DNA of 64,000 nucleotides from contig JANQPN010000007.1 in assembly GCA_028289455.1 (NCBI GenBank), positions 1-64,000 on the forward strand, in the 5' to 3' direction. The position numbers were made by a program, and so were the translations under genes. Below are positions 8,359 through 18,036 of the stretch, piece by piece. The DNA comes from Wenzhouxiangellaceae bacterium (GTDB lineage Bacteria; Pseudomonadota; Gammaproteobacteria; Xanthomonadales; Wenzhouxiangellaceae). Position 1 is the stretch's first letter, and every line of letters starts with the position of its first letter. The notes under the pieces were generated by a model. That model searched no databases, was not told the origin of the DNA, and saw only the letters and a program-made list of their open reading frames with translations.

Positions 8359-9435
8359 ATGCCAAAGACCATCCGCTACCTTTGCTGCCTGGCTTTCACC
8401 ACTTCAGCAGCTATTTTCGCCAGCCTAATCTGGACGGTAACAGTATCAGCTGATACGTCTAATCAAGCTATGATAGCCGCAGATTATCATCTGCACATCC
8501 GCAGCAGCGCCGCGGCAGGCATTCTGATGCAACTGGATGAACTGCGAGGAACACCTGCCCGAATGCCTTTGCAGCCAATCGGTGCAAAACAGGTAATTGC
8601 AGCACTTGATCAGGCTGGAATCCGCCAGGGGCTGGTTCTCTCCACCGCGTATATGTTTGGAGCACCTGATCTGAAAATCTCCGACAGATATGCCAAGGTT
8701 CGCGCTGAAAACGACTACATCGCCGAACAGGTTTCAGCTTATCCTGATCGATTGAGAGGTGCCTGTTCCGTAAACCCTCTGAATGATTATGCCCTGGATG
8801 AAATTCGGCGCTGCAGTGAGCTGCAAAATATCAGCGCATTTAAACTGCACCTGGGTAACTCGGGAGTAAATCTGAAAAATCATCCGCATGTAGTCCGCCT
8901 GCAACAGGTTTTCCAGCTGTTGAATGAATTGCAAATGCCGGTTGTTATCCATTTGCGCACCTGGGAGGAAGATTATGGTGCAGATGATGTGGAAATCTTT
9001 ATCAACCGGGTTATCTCTCAAGCGCCGGATATTTCCATTCAGGTCGCCCATATGGCTGGCTGGGGCGGGTATGATGAAGCTACAGACTCGGCACTGGGCG
9101 CATTTGTGCAGGCTTTTGATGACAACCGGCTACAGCATGGAAAGGTAACCTTTGATCTGGGAGCCGTGGTGTTTCTGGCTGCTGCTGCCGGAGACAATAT
9201 TGAGCTGGCCAAATCGGTGCGTAAAGCCAATGCGATGCTGGCAGTGCGCATTCGGGAAATCGGCGCTGAGCATGTGGTGTTTGCCAGTGACTGGCCCAGC
9301 TGGCCACCGGTGTCAGATAAAACCAGAGGCATTCAGGCTTACGCCCAAATGATGGCAGAAGAGCTGTCATTGAGCGAATCAGAGCTGAATACGATTTTTG
9401 CCAATCAAAGCACCTTGCTGGCCGCAAGGCAGTAA
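8359..9435 (+). CDS. Exported amidohydrolase (amidohydrolase-2 type TIM barrel)
   Basis: A 358-aa protein with an N-terminal signal or anchor (residues 8-31) and a metal-dependent hydrolase barrel. Visible motifs are the metal-binding HxH in ADYHLHIRS (near residue 46), AFKLHLGN, VVIHLRTWEE, VAHMAGWGG and the terminal metal Asp in FASDWPSWPPV. This is the pattern of the amidohydrolase-2 family, which hydrolyses or decarboxylates small cyclic compounds. Its substrate is unknown. It lies 47 nt after the receptor terminator and so probably has its own promoter, and it is convergent with the YceI gene. The export signal suggests a periplasmic or membrane-anchored enzyme. Confidence 0.82.
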   Translation: MPKTIRYLCCLAFTTSAAIFASLIWTVTVSADTSNQAMIAADYHLHIRSSAAAGILMQLDELRGTPARMPLQPIGAKQVIAALDQAGIRQGLVLSTAYMFGAPDLKISDRYAKVRAENDYIAEQVSAYPDRLRGACSVNPLNDYALDEIRRCSELQNISAFKLHLGNSGVNLKNHPHVVRLQQVFQLLNELQMPVVIHLRTWEEDYGADDVEIFINRVISQAPDISIQVAHMAGWGGYDEATDSALGAFVQAFDDNRLQHGKVTFDLGAVVFLAAAAGDNIELAKSVRKANAMLAVRIREIGAEHVVFASDWPSWPPVSDKTRGIQAYAQMMAEELSLSESELNTIFANQSTLLAARQ

Positions 9436-9469
9436 TCACTTGTTACTGCCAAGCGGGTAAGTATCGAGC

Positions 9470-10063
9470 TCAACTTTCTGGTTTAAACACCATTGTAAAA
9501 GTGACCGGTACTGCTGTAGCGATGGCCTGTAGCGCTGCCAGCTCCTGTAATTTAGCAATACCCTCAGTTAACCCTAGCTGACCCGCGTTCAATAAAATCG
9601 GCTGCATCGATTCAACATGCAGATTACCGCTGTTATCGATAATCAATCCAACCAGTGCGGTGAAGTTCTGCTGCACACCATGCACACTGAGTTCAAAAAC
9701 AGTTTCAATTGCTCGTGGCTGGCCCGGTTCCAACGCATTCAGCCAGGCAGCATCCAACTGCGTTGAAATGACGGCCTTGGGGAAACTGGCCACTTCAAAC
9801 AGCAGGTCCCGCATCCGCTGATCACGAATCTCGATGCCGGTATTAACTGATGCCAGCGATATTTCGACTACAGCCTTACCGGTATCATCGATTTTGCCCT
9901 GCAACTCGTCAAAGCGATGCAGTTCCGCGATTGCGTTGTTCTTAATGGAGACAAAACTCACCAGCGCATTGTTGCTGTCCAGCTGCCAGCCGGCCGTGGC
10001 CAATGCAGGCAGCAAAGTGCCGATAAACAAAATCAGCAAACTGGAAATCCGGTATTTATACAT
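9470..10063 (-). CDS. YceI-family periplasmic lipocalin-like protein
   Basis: A 197-aa protein with signal peptide (LLILFIGTLLPALATAGW) and the YceI fold signature: WQLDSNNALVSFVSIKNNAI, VEISLASVNTGIEIRDQRMR, LLFEVASFPKA and an ELSVHGVQ strand. YceI proteins are periplasmic beta-barrels that bind long polyprenoid chains such as ubiquinone-like lipids. Length matches the family. It ends 34 nt from the convergent amidohydrolase gene. The 155 nt before the following minus-strand gene hold no recognisable gene. Confidence 0.9.
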   Translation of the reverse strand: MYKYRISSLLILFIGTLLPALATAGWQLDSNNALVSFVSIKNNAIAELHRFDELQGKIDDTGKAVVEISLASVNTGIEIRDQRMRDLLFEVASFPKAVISTQLDAAWLNALEPGQPRAIETVFELSVHGVQQNFTALVGLIIDNSGNLHVESMQPILLNAGQLGLTEGIAKLQELAALQAIATAVPVTFTMVFKPES

Positions 10064-10218
10064 AAGCAGTTCCTATTATGACTGTCGCAATCAACATGCC
10101 TGATGAGACATTAATTCCTCATCAAGACCTGCAGGGACTCACCTGTATTACGACAATCAAACATCCCAGGCATCAGATGCTAGCACAACTATATAAGATG
10201 ACCGGCACACACCCGGAA

Positions 10219-13170
10219 TTATTCGAAACCATCTTTAAATATCGTCTGAAAGACGATGCCATCGCATTGATCAAAATACCTTTGGATCAGCCGCTCACGA
10301 TCATTCAGCGCCAATGCCTCCAGGGGAAATCCAAGATAAGCCGAGTCAAACTGGCTGCGGCCCACCGCAGCTCCGTTGCCATTGTTGCCCACCAGAACCA
10401 ATCCGGCACCATCAGCGGCTGTCATGTCATCACTCAAATCAACCAGGCCGACTGCATCATAATCAAGTACAAACGGCCCGAGGCCGCCGAACAGGTTTCC
10501 ACCAGTTCCTGTGACCGTCAGATAGTCACCGTCATCACTGGCGGAACCTCCGCCCAGACCAAGAAAATCAGACATAAACGGCGTAGGCGGCGGTCCACGA
10601 TCCAGCAGATAATCCTGGCTGGATATCAGCAGGCAGCCGTTATTGGTCAAAAATTCGCCCAGCGCAACTTCCCCGGCACCGCCGGGACCGGCAGCGCCAC
10701 CGAACTCACCGCCGGTAAACCAGATGACGGCTGCATAAGCCGATAATTCCAGCAGAGAAGGTTCGGCATCGGAATTGTTGGTATCAAACACATCGAAATC
10801 GACCCCCATGCTGTCCAGTGTCTGGCTGTAAAAAACACGGGTATCAGGGTCATTGTCATCATCATCCACCAGCAGAATCTGCGGTATCTCGCGGGTGGTA
10901 AAGCTGAATGCTGCCGATACTCCGGCATCCCCACACGGGTTATTGGAAGTTACCCGCCAGAAATATTCAGTCAGTGAATCCAAAGCCATATCAACCAGGT
11001 GTGAGGTTGCCACCTCGTCAGCACTGTATATAACGTTGGTGAAAGCGCTGTCGGTAGCCAGTTCAATAAAGTATGAACTGGCCTGAGAAGCAGCCTGCCA
11101 GCTTAATAACAACGGTAGATTTACATCAACTGCACCGTTACCGGGCATCTGTAAAACGGCCGTTGCCGGCAATACATTAAATACTTCCAGACTTATGCTG
11201 ACCGAATCGGGAGTGGCGCCGGTCGCCGTGCCACGGATATCAAAACTGGTCATTCCGGCGGGAATTCCACCAGGTAAAGTGATTTCCGCCAGTGATGAAT
11301 TCCCTGGAAGCACCGGGTTTGGGCTGAAATTGGCAGCAGTGCCGCCAGGTGCCCCATTCAGCGCCAGCGTGATGGGGTTATTAAACCCACTGATACTGGT
11401 GGTGTTAACCGTAATATCCTGCAACTCACCAGGCGTACATACCTGCTGATTCAAAGGCGTGCCGCCCAACGCGAAACCCGGCGTGCCGCAACTGCTGAAC
11501 TGAAACGATGCAATTCTGGTTTCCCAGTTACCGGTGGGGTTATATTGTGCTGTGTACCAGAAACTGCAGCCATCCACCGGATCAACAGTTAATGCCGAAT
11601 ACGCCCCATAGCGATTGGTGATACTGGGCGCACTGCCTTCGATGACACTGAACTCACCCTGTGGCAGGGTTCCCGCAGTATCATCACTCAGACGGCCGGC
11701 ATAGCGAATTCCCGGAAATAGATTGGTATCGCTACCGCTGACATTAAACCCGACCACCAGATTGCCATCCTCGTCCATAGCACTGCTGGACATCCACCGG
11801 TTGGTAGCGTCCGGGGAAAACGTACCTTCCTGCTGCAATGTCCAACCTCCAGTGGTCACACCGGCCGCCCGTTCCAGAATAAACCAGCGCACGCCATGCC
11901 GGTCGTTGCCGTCCACATCGGTAACAAAGCTGCCGGTCAGCTGCTGACTGTCACCAAAGTTGCGGTACTGAGCCCGCCACATCACCGGCTCACGCACCGG
12001 ATCAAGAATAATTGCGCTACCGGGCTGGGAGACACACGCAAATGAGGTTAAACCGCAGAGATTGGAATCAAACTCTGATACAGCAATCTGTGCAGGACCA
12101 CTAATGCTGCTGTTGGCTGCATTATCGAAGTCCACCACAAATTCCCATAACTCAACACAATCCTGGCCACTGGAAGCACAATCAGGATTATGTGCTTCAT
12201 CATCATTGTGTCGAATCAATATGCCTGGTGCCCCTGCAGGAGGCTGGGTATCGCCGTCAAAATCCACCGGCTGCAGCAACTGAAACGGAAACCCGCTTAA
12301 CGTATCAAAACTCAAAACCTGGAACGGTCGGGCCGGATTTCCCAACAGCATATTTGCACGGTCAAAAGCATAGGCAGGCCTGTTGCTCTCGAACAGCTCA
12401 TTGGCACTGGCATAATAGGCATCGGACCAGGTCGCCAGCTTGAAATAATCGGGCAGCCCACTGGATACAGCGGCAAACTCATAAATAAACCAGTTACCGG
12501 AAGTTGGGTCGGTCGTCTGCGATATATAGACACAGATCGAATCATCGGTAATTTCCGACAACAGCCATCGCCCTTGCCCGCCGGCAGCACTCTGATCAAA
12601 AATCACCAGTGGATTGGAAGTATTTTCACCGCATCCGGTACCACTGCCCGTCACCAGGCTGCTGCTGTTAAACGATGCTGCCTGAATACCGGTGCCTTTA
12701 TTGAGAATCAGAACGTCACTGCCCGGTCCATTGGCCGTGACCATTTGCACATAAAAATCAATGCCGACATCACCAACTGAATCGGAAGTAACCGCACCAT
12801 TAAACACTGCTCCGGACTGATTGATAATGGTGGTTTCGATGCCACTGCCGCCACGGATTTCCGGCTCTGGACTATCCCGCACCGCGAGCAGATCAAAGCC
12901 AAACCCTCGGGGTTCGGGCGTTATGATTTCCGCATCACGATTGTGTAACACCCGTCTGGGTATTTCGACTATCGGATCACCCGGCTGCCAGCGTCTGGAA
13001 GGAGTTAACGCTGCAGGATCAATCTGAACAATCGCAGGCACCACAAAACCGCCTACAGCCTCAGCCCCCTGGTAAACAGGAACAGTCTGGCCATAAGCCG
13101 GTTCAATACTGCTGATCAAGCCGGCTGCATACAACACGCAGACTTGCGCCACCGGCCATTTACCGTTCAT
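10219..13170 (-). CDS. Large secreted protein with fibronectin-III-like region and C-terminal DGFE tail
   Basis: A 983-aa exported protein. ATG 13170 is preceded by GGGGAGGG at proper spacing, whereas an upstream ATG at 13191 is not, so the start is well supported; the signal peptide runs to AYGQT. The N-terminal half (to about 560) is a beta-rich region with repeated W and G-D patterns seen in adhesin-like surface proteins. Around 650-770 a domain resembles fibronectin type III (LLLSWQAASQASSYFIELAT, ending FWRVTSNNPCGD). Residues about 775-940 hold a Rossmann-like domain (ILLVDDDDNDPD, YAAVIWFTGGEFG, CLLISSQDYLLD) as in some peptidase-associated domains. The protein ends FQTIFKDGFE, a short tail that recurs on secreted proteins of some gammaproteobacteria. 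Function unknown; probably surface-exposed or released. Confidence 0.72.
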   Translation of the reverse strand: MNGKWPVAQVCVLYAAGLISSIEPAYGQTVPVYQGAEAVGGFVVPAIVQIDPAALTPSRRWQPGDPIVEIPRRVLHNRDAEIITPEPRGFGFDLLAVRDSPEPEIRGGSGIETTIINQSGAVFNGAVTSDSVGDVGIDFYVQMVTANGPGSDVLILNKGTGIQAASFNSSSLVTGSGTGCGENTSNPLVIFDQSAAGGQGRWLLSEITDDSICVYISQTTDPTSGNWFIYEFAAVSSGLPDYFKLATWSDAYYASANELFESNRPAYAFDRANMLLGNPARPFQVLSFDTLSGFPFQLLQPVDFDGDTQPPAGAPGILIRHNDDEAHNPDCASSGQDCVELWEFVVDFDNAANSSISGPAQIAVSEFDSNLCGLTSFACVSQPGSAIILDPVREPVMWRAQYRNFGDSQQLTGSFVTDVDGNDRHGVRWFILERAAGVTTGGWTLQQEGTFSPDATNRWMSSSAMDEDGNLVVGFNVSGSDTNLFPGIRYAGRLSDDTAGTLPQGEFSVIEGSAPSITNRYGAYSALTVDPVDGCSFWYTAQYNPTGNWETRIASFQFSSCGTPGFALGGTPLNQQVCTPGELQDITVNTTSISGFNNPITLALNGAPGGTAANFSPNPVLPGNSSLAEITLPGGIPAGMTSFDIRGTATGATPDSVSISLEVFNVLPATAVLQMPGNGAVDVNLPLLLSWQAASQASSYFIELATDSAFTNVIYSADEVATSHLVDMALDSLTEYFWRVTSNNPCGDAGVSAAFSFTTREIPQILLVDDDDNDPDTRVFYSQTLDSMGVDFDVFDTNNSDAEPSLLELSAYAAVIWFTGGEFGGAAGPGGAGEVALGEFLTNNGCLLISSQDYLLDRGPPPTPFMSDFLGLGGGSASDDGDYLTVTGTGGNLFGGLGPFVLDYDAVGLVDLSDDMTAADGAGLVLVGNNGNGAAVGRSQFDSAYLGFPLEALALNDRERLIQRYFDQCDGIVFQTIFKDGFE

Positions 13171-13311
13171 TTTCCCTCCCCGGATATTCATGCTAAATAT
13201 TTGATTACTATCAATAAAAACCTATTACGCCCATTGCTGGCAAAGCGGTTGTAATTATACATTGTCGGCTGCAGCTGTATACACCTTTAGTATTATATTG
13301 CGGCCTATCAA

Positions 13312-14433
<1,122 letters not shown>

Positions 14434-14562
14434 TTATTCTCGATAATTTTAACATGACATTATTTATTTCAATCCGTTTATAGTCGACCAATCGGGTACT
14501 TTTGAATTGCAGCTTTGTAAGTGCCACACAATATGAACTGCAATAACCAGACTGTATAAAAC

Positions 14563-15579
14563 TCACATAATCAACATCGCGTCACCATAACTGAAAAATC
14601 GGTAACGCTCCGCCACAGCATGCGCATAAGCCTGTTTGATCAACCCGCTGCCGGCTAACGCTGACACCAGCATCAGCAGCGTTGATTTGGGCAGGTGGAA
14701 ATTGGTCAGTAATGCGTCAATTACCTGGAATTGATAACCGGGATAGATAAACAACCGGCTGTCGCCCTGATAAGGCTTCAGCCCCCCATCAGTTGCAGCA
14801 GTTTCCAGCGCCCGCACAGAGGTTGTACCAACTGCAATGACTCGACCTCCTGCGGCTTTGGTCTTCGCTATAGCGGCACAGGTCGCCTCACCGACTTCCA
14901 GATACTCCGCATGCATTTTATGTTTCTGCACATCGTCAACCCGGACCGGCTGGAAAGTCCCTGCCCCGACATGCAGGGTAATCTCGGTTCTCCCTATACC
15001 CTTTTCGGCCAGAGCCTCAAGTAATACATCATCAAAATGCAGGCCGGCAGTCGGAGCTGCCACTGCGCCGGGCACATCAGCAAAAACCGTCTGGTACCGG
15101 TTCTCATCAATCGCTGAAGGATTCCGGGTTATGTAGGGTGGCAATGGCATCTGTCCATGCTGGTGCAGAATCTTCTCCAGATCCACCGTCTCACTTTTAA
15201 AGTGATAAAACTCCCCTTGCCTGCCCAGCAAAACCAGCTCGACGCCATTATCAACAACCACTCTGGCCCCGGTTTTCAGCGGTCGGTTGGCACGGACCTG
15301 GGCCAGCATTTCAGTTGGAGAAAGCAGCCGCTCCAGCATGATTTCCACTTTGCCGCCGCTGTCTTTATGTGCATGCAGCCTCGCCGGCAAAACCCGGGTA
15401 TTGTTGGTAACCAGCAAATCCCCCGGCTGTAATAAATCCAGCAGATCGGTAAATTGATGATCGTGCAGCTGTTGTGTATCGCGCTGTACATGCAGCAGGC
15501 GGGATGCACTGCGTTCCGGCAATGGCTGTTGCGCAATCAACTCAGCAGGAAGCTGATAATCAAAATCATCAAGTTGCAT
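14563..15579 (-). CDS. queA: S-adenosylmethionine:tRNA ribosyltransferase-isomerase
   Basis: A 338-aa enzyme that converts preQ1 in tRNA to epoxyqueuosine using the ribosyl group of SAM. Family features include MQLDDFDYQLPAELIAQQPL, LLVTNNTRVLPARL, AAPTAGLHFDD, TLHVGAGTFQPV and GTTSVRALE. Full length for QueA. It is the upstream partner of tgt and divergent from kynU, with about 85 nt between the two start codons. No preQ1 riboswitch is visible there, which is expected since queA-tgt act on preQ1 made elsewhere. Confidence 0.97.
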   Translation of the reverse strand: MQLDDFDYQLPAELIAQQPLPERSASRLLHVQRDTQQLHDHQFTDLLDLLQPGDLLVTNNTRVLPARLHAHKDSGGKVEIMLERLLSPTEMLAQVRANRPLKTGARVVVDNGVELVLLGRQGEFYHFKSETVDLEKILHQHGQMPLPPYITRNPSAIDENRYQTVFADVPGAVAAPTAGLHFDDVLLEALAEKGIGRTEITLHVGAGTFQPVRVDDVQKHKMHAEYLEVGEATCAAIAKTKAAGGRVIAVGTTSVRALETAATDGGLKPYQGDSRLFIYPGYQFQVIDALLTNFHLPKSTLLMLVSALAGSGLIKQAYAHAVAERYRFFSYGDAMLIM

Positions 15580-15664
15580 AATTGGGGTAGCTTGTTAAGT
15601 AAGGTACTATGCAGCATTTTACTGATTCATGCTCGAGGATGCTCGAGTCTATCGTCACAAACCA

Positions 15665-16954
15665 ATGAACGAACAACACCAGATGCTGCTCGCACAGGCA
15701 GCGCTATATGATCAGGCCGACCCGCTGGCCGGTTATCGGGATAAGTTTCACTTTCCTGTTCATACCGATGGCAATCCAATGCGATATTTCTGTGGTCACT
15801 CACTGGGTCTGCAACCCAAACAGGTGGCACAGCATGTGGATCTGGCCATGGACATCTGGCGCTATCAGGGCTTCGACCGGCAGTTTGAGGGCGGCAAGCC
15901 CTGGCTGAAATATATGCAGGATTTGAACAGCAGTATGGCTTCACTGGTTGGTGCTGAGGCTGCAGAAATTACCGTCATGAATGCACTGACGGTCAACCTT
16001 CACCTGTTGCTTGCCAGTTTTTTCCGGCCGCAGGGAAAACGCTGCAAAATCGTTATTGAGAAAGGCGCATTTCCTTCTGATCGCTATGCGGTAATTTCCC
16101 AACTTCGGTGGCATGGACTGGACCCGGAGCAGCACCTGATCGAAATCGCCCCGCCAGATGGCCAGCGGCTGATTGATGAATCTCAGCTGGAGCACCTGCT
16201 GGAACAACAGGGTCATGAGGTTGCCCTGGTCATGTTCCCCGGTGTGCAGTTTCTGACGGGCCAGTTTTTTGATCTGCCGCGAATTACCCGCGCAGCCCAT
16301 AAAGCCGGCGCATTGGCCGGTTTTGATCTGGCGCATGCCGCCGGCAACCTGCCCATGCAACTGCATGATTCAGGCACCGACTTTGCTGCCTGGTGCGGTT
16401 ATAAATATATGAACGGCAGCCCCGGCACCCTGGGTGGCTGTTTTATTCACGCCCGCCATCATAACAATCCCGATCTGGTAAAGCTGGCGGGCTGGTGGGC
16501 CAACGCACCGGCAACCCGGTTTGATATGCCGGTGGATATCGACTGGGCCGGCGGTGCTGATGCCTGGCAGATCAGCAACCCGCCGTTGATGACGGCTGCA
16601 CCACTGATAGCAGCGCTGGCGATTCACAACGATGCCGGCATGGATGCTCTGCGCACTAAGTCACTGGCATTGACCGGTTATCTGGAACAACTGCTGAACA
16701 GCATGTTAAGCGATCATCTTGAAATCATCACTCCACCCGAACCGGAACGGCGTGGTTGCCAGTTATCGGTACGTGTTAAAGCAGGTACCGAGGCCGGCGA
16801 GCAGTTATTCCAGCAGCTGCGCGCTAAAGGTTATGCCTGCGACTGGCGCCGCCCTGATGTTATGCGTATTGCGCCGGTACCGCTATACAATACTTTCGCT
16901 GATGTGCGTGATCTGGTGGTCTGCATGCAGACAATATTTAAGCAACAGGCATAA
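15665..16954 (+). CDS. kynU: Kynureninase
   Basis: A 429-aa PLP enzyme that cleaves kynurenine or 3-hydroxykynurenine to (hydroxy)anthranilate plus alanine. Diagnostic stretches: MRYFCGHSLGLQP, MNALTVNLHLLLASFF, FDLAHAAGNLPM with the PLP-contacting Asp, and the Schiff-base lysine in WCGYKYMNGSPG. The length fits. I place the start at ATG 15665, which gives a typical N-terminus; an in-frame ATG at 15629 would add twelve residues across a short direct repeat. No other kynurenine-pathway gene is in the window. It is convergent with the MBL-fold gene, 9 nt apart. Confidence 0.95.
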   Translation: MNEQHQMLLAQAALYDQADPLAGYRDKFHFPVHTDGNPMRYFCGHSLGLQPKQVAQHVDLAMDIWRYQGFDRQFEGGKPWLKYMQDLNSSMASLVGAEAAEITVMNALTVNLHLLLASFFRPQGKRCKIVIEKGAFPSDRYAVISQLRWHGLDPEQHLIEIAPPDGQRLIDESQLEHLLEQQGHEVALVMFPGVQFLTGQFFDLPRITRAAHKAGALAGFDLAHAAGNLPMQLHDSGTDFAAWCGYKYMNGSPGTLGGCFIHARHHNNPDLVKLAGWWANAPATRFDMPVDIDWAGGADAWQISNPPLMTAAPLIAALAIHNDAGMDALRTKSLALTGYLEQLLNSMLSDHLEIITPPEPERRGCQLSVRVKAGTEAGEQLFQQLRAKGYACDWRRPDVMRIAPVPLYNTFADVRDLVVCMQTIFKQQA

Positions 16955-16963
16955 TCTGCCCCT

Positions 16964-18022
16964 TCACAACGTCACGCTGATGCCGGCACTTCCGGCATCC
17001 GGGTACAGGGTTGTATAGCCATGCTGGCGCTGTAGAAACCCCTCTTCCCAAATGGCATTTTCTTCACTGCGGTAGTTGAATATCAACTCGGGCTGATCGA
17101 CAAACTGAATCACCCGCGCCACCGCTTCCGGCTTGGGATGGTGGAAAATCGAACCATTACTGGAAAACATATATCGCCTGCAGTCAATTTTTTCCAGTAA
17201 CTCCCTGGATACATTATGTGAGCTGCCGTGATGCGGTAGCTTGACCAGATCAACAGCTACCTGTGTACCTGGCGAAAAGCGTTCTAATCCATGCAACAGG
17301 GTTTCAACATCCGCATCACCGGGCATCAATACACGTTTGCCGGCGTGTTCCATAATAAATGCGATGCTGCTGCAATTGGCTGGTGAGTCATCATCTTCAA
17401 ACGGTGTGGCGGCAAGTGCTGCAACATCAGGGATATCAACGGCATCAAAAGATTCAACATCCAAATCTATTTCTTCATCATTTTCATCCAATCCAAAACC
17501 CGGATTCAGATTGGCGGCCAGTACTTCGTCTTCCCACTTGGATGCCAAATCGGCAAGCTTCTGATGCGTCGGCCCGAGCAGCGTCAGGGTTAAGCCCCCT
17601 GCCAGCTCTACTACCGGCAGATCGCCACTATCGGGAATGACTACTGCATTTCCACCGAATGCCTTATTCCATGGCACATCACGAATGCGTAACTGCCTGG
17701 AAAGCCGCTCGCCCTGCTCTGCACTGAAAGTCTCGGTATCACCTTTGGGTAAATGGTTCCATGCATTGAACCAGAAATCCCCGGTACTGAAGCCGGGCTC
17801 AGTCTCTTCCAGCATTTTCAGAATGCCTTCAATATGATCACGGTCGATGTGTGAAACCACCACCAGTTCCAGCTCGGTTAAGCCATCCTCCAATATCTTG
17901 CGAATGTCATGCCGGGTACCTGAAGTCCCGCCATCGATCAACACCCGCCGTGCCTGATTATCGTCCTGGTAATCGATTACGATGGAATCACCAAATCTTG
18001 CCGGTAGAAAAGCAATATGCAT
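16964..18022 (-). CDS. ComEC-type metallo-beta-lactamase-fold protein of a caspase operon
   Basis: A 352-aa MBL-fold hydrolase. The metal motif is H58-I-D60-R-D62-H63 in SHIDRDHIEG, the HxDxDH form of ComEC-like MBL domains, not the classic HxHxDH. Later motifs LIDGG, RVLMPGDAD and LPHHGSSHN also match that subfamily. These domains are nucleases or phosphodiesterases in known relatives; the activity here is not shown. There is no signal peptide, so it should be cytoplasmic. It is the last gene of a three-gene operon after a caspase-like protease and an unknown protein, 14 nt downstream of the latter. ATG 18022 has a GGTGG sequence upstream and is preferred over a GTG 9 nt earlier. Confidence 0.88.
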   Translation of the reverse strand: MHIAFLPARFGDSIVIDYQDDNQARRVLIDGGTSGTRHDIRKILEDGLTELELVVVSHIDRDHIEGILKMLEETEPGFSTGDFWFNAWNHLPKGDTETFSAEQGERLSRQLRIRDVPWNKAFGGNAVVIPDSGDLPVVELAGGLTLTLLGPTHQKLADLASKWEDEVLAANLNPGFGLDENDEEIDLDVESFDAVDIPDVAALAATPFEDDDSPANCSSIAFIMEHAGKRVLMPGDADVETLLHGLERFSPGTQVAVDLVKLPHHGSSHNVSRELLEKIDCRRYMFSSNGSIFHHPKPEAVARVIQFVDQPELIFNYRSEENAIWEEGFLQRQHGYTTLYPDAGSAGISVTL

Positions 18023-18036
18023 ATCAACCACCGCAG

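Noticed and set aside
10078..10746. Long plus-strand reading frame opposite the 983-aa secreted protein
   Set aside because: It lies almost fully antisense to a gene with a good start, signal peptide and repeats, and its product has no recognisable motif.
16979..16999. Perfect 8-bp hairpin GATGCCGG/CCGGCATC at the end of kynU
   Set aside because: It falls inside the C-terminal codons of the MBL gene and has no T-tract, so I do not call it a terminator.
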